A DNA stretch of 40,264 nucleotides from Pyrinomonadaceae bacterium MAG19_C2-C3 (lineage in GTDB: Bacteria > Acidobacteriota > Blastocatellia > Pyrinomonadales > Pyrinomonadaceae), in contig JANDLT010000043.1 in assembly GCA_024330265.1 (NCBI GenBank), forward strand, positions 1 to 40,264. The letters are read 5' to 3'. Positions within the stretch are counted from its first letter, which is position 1; every line of letters begins with the position of its first letter. The translations under genes were made by a program, and so were the position numbers. Shown here in pieces: positions 8,146-16,343 of the stretch. The notes beneath the pieces are model-generated. The model saw nothing but the letters and a program-made list of their open reading frames with translations, had not been told where the DNA came from and made no database searches.

Positions 8146-10101
8146 ATGGTTGTGACAAAGTGCGTGCGGATAGTCCACCGTGTTGCCATTTGGCTTGTCT
8201 GCTTGAACATCTGTGCGGGCATGATGTCGGGCATCGCATCGGGGAAAGCCAGCAATACGAAAGAGGATGCCGACGCCGCACGCGACGCGCGTTATCTTCC
8301 GGCGGTAACTTCACGCGCCCAGTTCAACCGCATCGCGCGCACTTATAACCCCGACCTTTTGCATCCTCTGCCGCACGTTCTGTTCGTGATTGACCGTCAG
8401 GAAGGGAACAAGATTTATTACGTCAACGTCAACCGTTACAGTCTGCATGAAACCTTCATCAACAGCATGTATCTCTCGCTTGAGCGCGGGCGCGTGTTCT
8501 GGGAAAACAATCACCTGAAAGACAACCGCCGCTTCATCTGCGGGCGCATCGCGTATCAATCCACCGCCAGACGTTTCGCGTTCGAGTTTTGGGAAGGCGA
8601 TACGATTCCGCGTGACCAACTCGCCCTCACGAACACCATCATCAACGAAACCTTTTTCACTCCTGTCGCCTTCAAGCCGAACGCTCCCCGTCAGGAACAG
8701 ACTTCCGAAAATATCGAAGGCATGACGCGCCTGATGCCTGCGGACTTGATGCCGAAACCCGCTTCCTATCAGGTCCTAAACACGGCACGCGGCACGGGAC
8801 GACTCCGCATCCTCTCGCGCTTTGACGATGCCGCGAATGCGGGCGTGGATGAAATCGTCGTGCTGCCGGAAGTCCCGATTAGTTTGCCGCCGGTTGCCGG
8901 AATCGTGTTCTCGCAACCGGCGACGCCGCTTTCACACGTCAACCTGCTGGCGCGTTCGCTCGGCATCCCGAATGCCTTTGTGCGCGACGCCGGAACGCGC
9001 TTCAAAGAACTCGACGGGAAGTGGGTGGTGTATGAAACGCGCCCTGATAATTTCGATGTGCGTCCGGCATCGGAAGAGGAAATCGCACGCTGGAAAAGGG
9101 AACGCGCCACACGTCGCGGCAATACGACGCCGCGCTTAAATCTCAACTTCAAAGCGTTTCCGGGTTTGCGAAATCAGGGCGCGTTCTCCGTCGCAACGTG
9201 CGGCGCAAAGTCCGCGAACTTAGGCGCAATCGTCAATGCGCGGATGCGCGGCGTGGTTGTGCCGAACGGCTTCACCGTGCCGTTCTATTATTACTCGCGG
9301 TTTATGAGCGACAACAAACTTGACCGCGAATTAGACCGGATGCTTGGCGATGAACGCTTCCGCGAAGACGCCGCGTATCGCCGCGAAAGTTTGGGCAAAC
9401 TGCGCGCGGCGATTAACGACGGCGTAATCGGGGCTGACCTCGAAGCGACGGTGCGTTTGCGCGTGCTGGCTGAGTTTCGTGGTAAAGGTTTGTTCGTGCG
9501 TTCATCATCGAACGCCGAAGACTTGCCGGAGTTTAACGGCGCGGGATTGTATGACACCGTGCCGAACGTGCGCGACCACGCGGGTTTGATGAAAGCGATA
9601 AAGACGGTGTGGGCGAGTCTGTGGAAATATGAAGCCTTCGAGATGCGCGAACGCTTCCGTATTGACCATCGCAACGTGATGATGGCGGCACTGATTCAAG
9701 AAGCCATCAACGCCGACAGCGCGGGCGTGATGATTACGACCGACCCGTTCGATGAAGCCAACCATGACGGAATTTATATCAACGCCAAACGCGGGTTAGG
9801 CATTCGCGTCGTCGAAGGCAAGCGCATCGCGGAGCAGGTTGTCTTTGAGCCGCGAACCGACAGCGTGCAAACCCTGACCCGTTCGGCGGAAGACAGTTTA
9901 TTGACCTTCGACGACAAAGGCGGCGTCCGCGAAATCCCGATTACAGGCACGCGCGTCGTCTTAAACGACAAGCTTGTGCGCCGTCTCTCAAAACTCGCCC
10001 TCGACATCAAACGCCACTTCGGAAATCGTGACCAGGACATCGAATGGGCAATCATCGAAGGAGAGATTTATATTCTTCAATCCCGCCCGTATATCAAGTG
10101 A
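8146..10101 (+). CDS. Exported-looking PEP/pyruvate-binding dikinase, glucan-water-dikinase-like
   Basis: Dikinases of this family transfer the beta-phosphate of ATP through a histidine to a substrate. From ATG 8146 the product is 651 residues. I prefer this start to the GTG at 8101 because it begins a basic plus hydrophobic leader (VAIWLVCLNICAGMMSGIA) and has AAGGA upstream. An unknown region of about 200 residues is followed by a swivelling phosphohistidine domain with ATPLSHVNLLARSLGIP (His264) and then an ATP-grasp domain (CGAKSANLGAI, LFVRSSSNAEDLPEFNGAG, ending EGEIYILQSRP). The order histidine domain then ATP-grasp is that of alpha-glucan water dikinase, the reverse of PEP synthase. 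The odd point is the apparent signal peptide: an ATP-dependent enzyme would lack ATP outside the cytoplasm, so the leader may be an anchor. The substrate is unknown; the gene follows an NtrC regulator. Confidence 0.8.
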   Translation: MVVTKCVRIVHRVAIWLVCLNICAGMMSGIASGKASNTKEDADAARDARYLPAVTSRAQFNRIARTYNPDLLHPLPHVLFVIDRQEGNKIYYVNVNRYSLHETFINSMYLSLERGRVFWENNHLKDNRRFICGRIAYQSTARRFAFEFWEGDTIPRDQLALTNTIINETFFTPVAFKPNAPRQEQTSENIEGMTRLMPADLMPKPASYQVLNTARGTGRLRILSRFDDAANAGVDEIVVLPEVPISLPPVAGIVFSQPATPLSHVNLLARSLGIPNAFVRDAGTRFKELDGKWVVYETRPDNFDVRPASEEEIARWKRERATRRGNTTPRLNLNFKAFPGLRNQGAFSVATCGAKSANLGAIVNARMRGVVVPNGFTVPFYYYSRFMSDNKLDRELDRMLGDERFREDAAYRRESLGKLRAAINDGVIGADLEATVRLRVLAEFRGKGLFVRSSSNAEDLPEFNGAGLYDTVPNVRDHAGLMKAIKTVWASLWKYEAFEMRERFRIDHRNVMMAALIQEAINADSAGVMITTDPFDEANHDGIYINAKRGLGIRVVEGKRIAEQVVFEPRTDSVQTLTRSAEDSLLTFDDKGGVREIPITGTRVVLNDKLVRRLSKLALDIKRHFGNRDQDIEWAIIEGEIYILQSRPYIK

Positions 10102-12507
10102 ATGAGAAAGACGCTTCGCCGCTAAATACGCGAAAGTTTCCGACAACCAGAGATTTTTCCTTTCGTCGGCATTTAACGATTTGTCGGGAAAACGCGAAGT
10201 CGGCAGAAATAATTTGGAATCGAAGTTGTCGTCGGCTTCGTCCGTCCGGTTCGCCAATGCCTTGCCCAGAGATTCGAGTTCGATTCGTTCACCGTCGGTC
10301 GCATCGAGAATTTCCAAGATTTTACGCCCCAAATCATGCGTAAAAGTTTCCTCTTCCAGAAGCGCGGGAAACGCGGCGGCTCTTTGACGGTTGTCGGTGA
10401 AACACAAAAGTTTGCGCGGCTGATTAGCGGTTTCCGCATTGTTCGTCACCTGAAAATGCGAGAGCGGAATCGCCATCGCCATTCCCGTTTCATCGTCCGA
10501 TTCCTGAAAACGGCGCACGGGTTCGAGTCCCGAAGTGTTTTTCGCGTCGCAGTTCGGACACGCCGAAAGCAGTTTTTTCTCTGATTTCGCCAAATCCTCG
10601 ATTGTCGGTCCGTCTTTTTTATGCTGGCACTGGCGGTGAAAAATCTTGATTTTTCGCAAATGCGGTTTGGCGCATTCGCAGTTGTTTTCACCGCCCTGAC
10701 TGCGTTTCTTGCCGCACTCGACGCACCAATCCAAAACCGACGGCGCGAAAGTTGGCGCGTCCGCGTCTTCGTCGTCAAAAATTTCCGCGTCGGGAAACGG
10801 CAAATCGCGTTCGACGCTAAAGTACGACCAAAAAGATTCCGCGCCCCAACCGAGTTCAGTCGAGAAATCATCAAACTGTGCTTGTTTGTCAGCATTGCCG
10901 TCATCAATCGCCTGCCATTTTTTCGGTCCCAAATCCTGCATCGCGCCGTAGAGATAACCGCACTTGCGGCACGTCACGACTTCGACGAGTAGGGATTTCT
11001 GATTTCTCAGCCAACATTCCGGGCAATATCCTTCTTCCGTATTGACGTGGCGGCGCGAAACGAAATAAGCGGCTTTGCCGTCCGTGCGCGCCGGACAATT
11101 TTCGTGGAGACAGACATATAAACCGTCTTGCGCTTTGACGAAATAATGGAGACGAGTCGGCAGCAAATCTTCGTTTGCGCCGTCCATCTTGGCGCGGGCG
11201 ATGATTTCCAAAAACGCCTGCAAACCTGCGGCGGCGTTTGTTTCGTTCGCCCAAAGCCGCTGTGCCGCGTCGTCGAGCTTTATCGGCTTAACTAAAATTT
11301 CGCTTCGCAATTTGAAAAGATTTTCGTCGCGGCGCAACAGTTCGGCTAAACTTTCAGAGTTTTGGTTTGGCGAAAGTTTGGCGATTGCCGCCGTTTCGTC
11401 GCCGTTTCGTATCAGTTGGGCGGCTTCAATATATTTTTCCGGCGCGGGACGAAACGACGGCTGTAATAATTCGGGCGTGGCGGGCGTGCCGTAAATCGGA
11501 TTCGGCTTGGCAAATTCGCCGTCGAAAAGTCGGCTGACAAAGCGGCGGACTTTGGCTTCGCTTTCCGCGTCGTCGCGTTTGCCGAGCGTCGCCGAAGTCG
11601 CCACGCACGTTAAATCTTCAACCGTCAAACGGTCTTTCAAACGTCTAACCAGAAACCCGATTTCCGTCGCCTGAACGCCGCGATAAGCGTGAACTTCGTC
11701 CAACACCAAAAACTTCAGACGCGCGTTTCGGAAAATCGAATCGTCAATCGGACGCTCCAAAAGATATTCGAGCATCGAGAAATTCGTGACCAAAATGTTC
11801 GGCGGCGTGGCGCGAATCGCTTCGCGGTGATTAAGTTGATTCGGCGGCAGATTTTCGCGTTGATTCTTCAAATCGTCGTCAATCGCTTTCAGTTTCTCCT
11901 GCGTCTTTAACGGACTGTCTTCGTATTTCGCCGCGATGCCGCGCGTCAATAAACTGACAAAATCCTTATGGTCTTTCGGCGTCTGTCCGGTGAAACGGGC
12001 AAACGTAATGTTTGGAAACGGGCGCAAAATCTCGCCCCATTCTTCGAGTTGGTCGTTGACCAAAGCGTTGAGCGGATAAATGATAATCGCCCGCAGACCG
12101 TCGGCGGAATCACGAATCAAATCGTCCAGAATCGGCAGTTGATAACACAGAGTTTTGCCGCTACTCGTTCCCGTCGCCACAACCGTATTTTCCCCGCGCA
12201 AAATCTGCTTAATCGCGTCGGTTTGATGACGGTAAAGATTTCTGCCGCTCAATTTCCGGTTGATTGTGCCGCGTGTCTCGGCTTGCAAAGGCAAAGTTTC
12301 AACCGCTTCGCCCGCTGCATAAATCTGCGATTTTTCGAGAAACGCGCCGTTGACGAGTTCGTTCATCGTCAGCTTTTCCGACCAGACTTGTTTGGCGTGC
12401 GCGAATTTTTCGTTAAAGCGATATTCGGCTTTGAGCAGTTCGCAGTAGGGGTTAAAAACTTCGCGTTCAAATCTTTCGCCGAGAGATTTCACAAATTTTC
12501 CTCCCAC
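9988..12507 (-). pseudogene. SF2 DEAD/DEAH helicase of a defence-type cassette, C-terminally truncated
   Basis: The 839-codon frame encodes an SF2 helicase of the MrfA/DrmA/DruE type. It has motif I VVATGTSSGKT (about residue 107), motif Ia IIIYPLNALVNDQ, then ILVTNFSMLEYLL, motif II LVLDEVHAYRG and motif III CVATSATLG. Cysteine clusters (YCPECW, TCRKCGY, CVECGKK, CPNCDAK) suggest zinc binding. PRKLLCFTDNRQRAAAF at about 690-710 opens the second RecA domain. That domain ends after about 100 residues, so motifs V and VI and any DUF1998-like C-terminus are missing. Residues beyond about 802 are antisense to the dikinase gene. The cut lies at about 10102-10115, right at the dikinase stop codon, which indicates a deletion or recombination junction. 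The start overlaps the upstream gene by 19 bp. Base composition is visibly A/T-richer than the neighbours, a sign of transfer. Probably inactive. Confidence 0.8.
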
Positions 12508-14549
12508 TTTTCATCAACTTTCGTCAGGTTGAAATTTCCGCCGTTGTCACGCACATATTTTTCGCCGAGAATTTTTTGCTGTTCGGTCAACTTCAGGAAC
12601 AGATGCGTCACGTCACCCTTTTTTGAAATGACTTCGATTTTACGGAAATTTTCGTCAGGCAGTTTTTCAGCCGCATAGCGTAGCATTTGCCACAAAAGCG
12701 ATGGATTTCCGCAGAAACGCAAAAAGTTTTCGCCGTTGTTCGCGCCGAAATAAATTTTCGATTGTGCGAATTGCCAGCGTTTGCCCGAACTTTTTAGAAC
12801 ACCGAGATTTTCGTAAAAATGGAAAAAACCGAGATTGACGAATCTGCCGTGCGGTTGAACGATTTCCTTAATTTCGTGCATCTCGTCAAACGTCGTGCCT
12901 TTGTCCGATTTGAAATTCGGCTGGGCGAGTAAAGCGAACGGCAAAAATTTGTCGGGCAGATTTGTCCAGCAGTCAACCAAGTTGGCTTTCGGCTGCAAAA
13001 TCTCGATTTTGAATTCCTTCCTTATCGCCAAGCCTTCGGATTCAATCGTCAAATCCACTTTCTTACGCGCCCGCGTTTGGTCATCCCAACGCCAAAAATA
13101 AAACGCCTGATTGCCCTCATCACGCGCTTTTTCCCAATTCCCCGCGCCCGTTTGTGCGTCAAGCGAAACTTTGAATTTCTCCGCCAAGTCAATTTCTTCG
13201 CCGTCAAACAAATCGGTCGGCAAAATCAAACACGGCACGGGCAGACAATCGGTTTTCAAAGTATTTCTGAAAAGCCGGAACTGCGCCACATTACACGCAA
13301 GCCCGGCAAGCAAAAAGATTTCGACGCGATTTTTCGTGCGGAATTTGAGTTCGTGTTTTTCGCCGTTACAGACGAAAGAAATTTGCGCTTTTCGTTCCAT
13401 CGGCGAAAGACGATTGATGAAACACTCAAAGCCGTCGCGTAAATTTAATTTTTCATTTTCTTCGATTTCTTCGTCAAAACCTTTCAGCGCAATTTCTTCG
13501 AGCGGCGCGGCGGAAACAAGCGTATAACTTTTGAGAGGCAAATTTGCGCACTCGACGTTGACAAGCCGGTTTGTTTCATCATCAAAAATCGCCCAATGTT
13601 CGATGCCTTCAAGTTTTTTCGTTTCGGTTTTTGACGTGCCTTCAAAGTTGAGCGAAATTTTCGGCTGAAAAGCGTGGCGGTTTATCGGAAACTCATGCTG
13701 ATAAAGGTCGGCGCGTTGCTGCGTTTCGCCCAAACGCCAAACAGCGGGCAATTCGGCGGCGGCGACCGGCGGCAGATAGATTGAAATTTTCGCTTGATTT
13801 TCATTCCAGACAAGTTGAAAGCGATTGAGAAAAGCGAGACTTTCTTGCGGGCTGATAAATTGTTCGGTTTCGGGTGCGGCGGCGAAATGTTCGGGACGCA
13901 GAAAACTCATCTGAATGATTTCCGCCACGTCCGCGCCCGAAGCGACCAGACGGCGAACATCGTGAACTTCCGCGATGAAACGACGCGCCGTTTTCGGGTT
14001 ATCAACAAGAAAGCGTTTAAGGCGCGCCAAGCCGCCGACTTTGCGCGTGACGAACGCTTCCCATTCATCGCTCGAAAAACTTTTCCAATCTTCGCGCCAC
14101 CAGAGATTTTCGCAGACTTTCAAAAAATCCTGCCAAAACGATAGCGGCACGCCGATTTGAAAAATCGCCGTGCCGACAAAATCGTTGCCGCGCGAAGATG
14201 CCAGTGTTTCTAAACCTATTTCTCTGGCGTGGTAAAAGAGATAATCGTTGAGTTTGTTGTACTGCATCGGTGAAATTGATTTCACACCGACGGCGGCGGC
14301 AAAAGGCTTCCAATAATCGCCGGATTCGTAATCGTAAAAAGCAACTCCGGCATAAAGCGTTAGCAGACAAAACGGAAATTCCGTGATCCTGCCGATACGC
14401 CATCCGCAGCGGACAAAATCCTTATAATTCTCCCATTCCGCGCCGAGCGGCACGACCGACAAAAACGCACCCGGCTTATGGCGGCGTTCGGCGGAGATTT
14501 TGTTGAATTCGTCTTCAAAATGTGATTCCCAGTCAGCGTAGTTTTTCAT
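12489..14549 (-). CDS. Unknown 686-residue protein paired with the helicase (probable defence component)
   Basis: I do not recognise a family with confidence. The N-terminal region (residues about 30-230) is helical and aromatic-rich (ITEFPFCLLTLYAGVAFY, GNDFVGTAIFQIGVPLSFWQDF, LWWREDW). The rest looks mainly beta (about 260-560), with segments such as RKEFKIEILQPKANL, followed by a C-terminal mixed region. There is no signal peptide and no obvious nuclease, methylase or ATPase motif. It is upstream of the helicase on the same strand, and its stop overlaps the helicase start by 19 bp, so the two are translationally coupled. A large partner protein directly before a DUF1998-type helicase resembles type III Druantia (DruH-DruE) in layout; that assignment is a guess from organisation only. 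The region shares the A/T-richer composition of the helicase gene. The gene itself looks intact. Confidence 0.65.
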   Translation of the reverse strand: MKNYADWESHFEDEFNKISAERRHKPGAFLSVVPLGAEWENYKDFVRCGWRIGRITEFPFCLLTLYAGVAFYDYESGDYWKPFAAAVGVKSISPMQYNKLNDYLFYHAREIGLETLASSRGNDFVGTAIFQIGVPLSFWQDFLKVCENLWWREDWKSFSSDEWEAFVTRKVGGLARLKRFLVDNPKTARRFIAEVHDVRRLVASGADVAEIIQMSFLRPEHFAAAPETEQFISPQESLAFLNRFQLVWNENQAKISIYLPPVAAAELPAVWRLGETQQRADLYQHEFPINRHAFQPKISLNFEGTSKTETKKLEGIEHWAIFDDETNRLVNVECANLPLKSYTLVSAAPLEEIALKGFDEEIEENEKLNLRDGFECFINRLSPMERKAQISFVCNGEKHELKFRTKNRVEIFLLAGLACNVAQFRLFRNTLKTDCLPVPCLILPTDLFDGEEIDLAEKFKVSLDAQTGAGNWEKARDEGNQAFYFWRWDDQTRARKKVDLTIESEGLAIRKEFKIEILQPKANLVDCWTNLPDKFLPFALLAQPNFKSDKGTTFDEMHEIKEIVQPHGRFVNLGFFHFYENLGVLKSSGKRWQFAQSKIYFGANNGENFLRFCGNPSLLWQMLRYAAEKLPDENFRKIEVISKKGDVTHLFLKLTEQQKILGEKYVRDNGGNFNLTKVDEKWEENL

Positions 14550-14564
14550 TGACGTAAAAAGCGT

Positions 14565-14597
14565 TTGGATAAAAATTTAGTGCCGATTGTTATCCAA
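14565..14597 (-). promoter_or_regulatory. Inverted repeat upstream of the defence-like operon
   Basis: TTGGATAA (14565-14572) and TTATCCAA (14590-14597) form an 8-bp inverted repeat, 16 to 48 bp upstream of the ATG at 14549 on the - strand. The position suits an operator for a dimeric repressor, but no regulator gene is adjacent. I found no clear -35/-10 pair. Tentative. Confidence 0.3.
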
Positions 14598-14679
14598 GCA
14601 CTTCTATTTCGCAATGGTCAGGACAGTTTTTCAAATTCATTAAATCAACGACCATGTTGAACGATCTATGAGTTAAAAC

Positions 14680-14897
14680 GTCACCTTACGCGGCAGGTAA
14701 AGTTTTGCGGCTGTGCCGCCTGATGTGCGGAAAGGCTCTGCCTTTCCGACTCGCCCGCAGAAAGTTATGGCGGCTGCGCCGCCCGCGTTCGAGGCGCAGC
14801 CTCAAAGAAGTTGGACGGAGTGTTCCTACGGTGAGGCGAAGCCCCACCGCACATCAGGCGGCAGAGCCGCAAAAATACTTACACCGCGTAAGATGAG
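14680..14897. mobile_element. MITE-like element, copy 2 (218 bp)
   Basis: This is the same family as 6407-6594, in the same orientation. The core from 14761 (AAAGTTATGGCGGCTGCGCC, then GAGGCGCAGCCTC) matches copy 1 closely. Terminal inverted repeats are longer but imperfect (about 55 bp, with the shared inner part TTTTGCGGCT-TGCCGCC). The heptamer TTAAAAC occurs immediately outside both ends (14673-14679 and 14898-14904), as expected for a 7-bp target duplication. No transposase is present. With the inverted repeat at 14565-14597 it accounts for most of the 494-bp gap between the genes ending at 14549 and starting at 15044. I see nothing else supportable there. Confidence 0.8.
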
Positions 14898-15043
14898 TTA
14901 AAACATTCAAAATCAACTTCGCACAGACCGTTGACTGTCCGGCTGGCAAGGCACATATTTCGACACGAAATGTTGACGGGATGAGATGAGTGGTGTTGAA
15001 GTCTTTTCTTACGCGGCTGAGAATGGTAAAAAAGTGTCACGTT

Positions 15044-15316
15044 ATGAGTTCACCAATTCAATCTCCAATCCTCAAACTTCTTCATCAAATTGATGCGGGC
15101 GTCACTATCTACGAGCCGTTCTTGCGGACGCCGGAAAAGCTGCGCGAATTTGACGATACGGTGGCGCGTCTGCAAGAGATGGAGAGACTCGGACTTATCA
15201 ATCGCTTGTTCATCCAAACGCGCACCCACTCCGGCGAAGAACGAATTGATATGGTAATGGTCATCGGCGGTCTGACCGATGAAGGACGCCGCATGTTGCA
15301 ACACAACGAAGCGTGA
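15044..15316 (+). CDS. Small winged-helix-like hypothetical protein
   Basis: From ATG 15044 the product is 90 residues. An earlier TTG/ATG at 14990 would add a basic leader but begins in sequence just behind the MITE, so I prefer 15044. The pattern LLHQIDAGVTIYEPFLRT, then DTVARLQEMERLGLINRLFIQ, then the strand MVMVIGGLTDEGRRMLQ resembles the helix-helix-wing plan of small MarR/PadR-like or phage regulators, with the frequent closing motif LTDEGRR. No catalytic motif is present. Function is unknown; DNA binding is a reasonable guess only. Confidence 0.55.
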   Translation: MSSPIQSPILKLLHQIDAGVTIYEPFLRTPEKLREFDDTVARLQEMERLGLINRLFIQTRTHSGEERIDMVMVIGGLTDEGRRMLQHNEA

Positions 15317-15521
15317 ACCACATCGCTTCTTCAACCGTCAACGTGGTTGCCGAAGCTTCGCGCTTTTCCACTTGAAGAACTGATACACTGACGCCTTACT
15401 AAACAACGGAAGTATCAAGCTTGGATGTCAATTTCAAAGGTGATTACCCACGCGCGGCGTCGTGACCGCCCAACATGATTGATGTTTTGAGTTTTTCAAA
15501 CACGGAAGGAGACTACGAATC

Positions 15522-16025
15522 GTGAGTTTTAACAAAATCATTTTAGTCGGCAATTTAGGCAAAGACCCCGAACTGCGTTATTCGACGCAAGGCATACCCG
15601 TCTGCACGTTTTCAGTGGCGACCAACGACCGGCGCAAAGACCGCGACGGCGAACAACAGGACATCACGACATGGTTTCGCGTCAAGCTCTTTAACCGCAT
15701 GGCGGAAACCGCGTCGCAGTATCTCGTCAAAGGCAAACCCGTTTATATCGAAGGGCGTTTGCGTCTCGAAGAATACACCGACAAGGAAGGCAAACAGCGG
15801 CACTCTTTGGAGGTCATTGCCACCGATATGCAATTCATCGGCAGCCGCGAAGATGCGGGCGGTGGAGGCGGTTATGATGCGGGCAGTGAACGCAGCACGC
15901 GCCCTGAACCGAATGCTTCACCCTCTGCGGCGGGCGCGACAACGGGCGGAGCCAGCCAACCGGCGCGCAACAACACGCCGCCCACGAACGAACCGGACTT
16001 GGACGATTCCGACATTCCGTTTTGA
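15522..16025 (+). CDS. ssb: Single-stranded DNA-binding protein
   Basis: The 167-residue SSB coats single-stranded DNA during replication and repair. The OB fold occupies residues 1-110 (NKIILVGNLGKDPELRYST, TWFRVKLFNRMAE, LVKGKPVYIEGRL, HSLEVIATDMQFIGSRED). It is followed by a glycine-, proline- and threonine-rich disordered linker and the conserved acidic tip DDSDIPF that recruits partner proteins. The start is GTG at 15522, preceded by GGAAGGAGA about 10 bp upstream. The 205 bp upstream contain no gene. A strong hairpin follows the stop by 9 bp. It stands alone rather than in the common rpsF-ssb-rpsR order, which fits either a chromosomal paralogue or a mobile-element SSB. Confidence 0.95.
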   Translation: MSFNKIILVGNLGKDPELRYSTQGIPVCTFSVATNDRRKDRDGEQQDITTWFRVKLFNRMAETASQYLVKGKPVYIEGRLRLEEYTDKEGKQRHSLEVIATDMQFIGSREDAGGGGGYDAGSERSTRPEPNASPSAAGATTGGASQPARNNTPPTNEPDLDDSDIPF

Positions 16026-16034
16026 GTTTTGATT

Positions 16035-16089
16035 GAGACAAAGGGAAGCCGTGCGTTGATAGCATCAACGCACGGCTTCCCTTTGTCTC
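16035..16089 (+). terminator. Perfect 26-bp hairpin after ssb
   Basis: 16035-16060 pairs perfectly with 16064-16089 around a 3-nt loop (AGC), beginning GAGACAAAGGGAAGCC. It starts 9 bp behind the ssb stop codon, as a terminator would, but no T-tract follows. The length of the perfect stem is more typical of a recently duplicated palindromic element. Termination is inferred. Confidence 0.6.
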
Positions 16090-16173
16090 TTCAAGCATGT
16101 CTCCGAAAATCCACTTTCCTTGTCAGACAGAAGCGAAACGCATCGCGCGGTTTGATATATTCGCCATCAACCA

Positions 16174-16284
16174 TTTAACGCGGGTTCAACGTAAGGGTTA
16201 AGAAAAGTTTATCCACGAATCACACGAAACGGCACGAAAGAAATTCCGTTTTGTTTCGTGCCGTTTCGTGTGATTCGTGGATAA
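16174..16284. repeat. 22-nt conserved motif followed by a 31-bp perfect hairpin
   Basis: Arms 16209-16239 and 16254-16284 (starting TTATCCACGAATCACACG) are perfectly complementary, with a 14-nt loop. Thirteen bases before the first arm lies TTTAACGCGGGTTCAACGTAAG (16174-16195). This motif recurs with 3 differences at 31677-31698, again shortly before a long perfect hairpin of unrelated sequence. Together with the ssb hairpin this explains the 318-bp gap between ssb and the peptidase gene. Confidence 0.65.
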
Positions 16285-16343
16285 GCCTTATCCGTTTCTT
16301 AATCTCGAACCTACGTCATTTTATGACTTCGAGAGGAAACATT

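Noticed and set aside
9988..10101. Real 3' overlap between the helicase and dikinase genes
   Set aside because: The overlapping helicase codons are antisense to the conserved end of the dikinase (EGEIYILQSRP) and do not look like helicase sequence, so the overlap is an effect of truncation.
14705..14901. Two overlapping small frames in MITE copy 2
   Set aside because: Both are translations of the palindromic element and have no ribosome site or protein-like composition.
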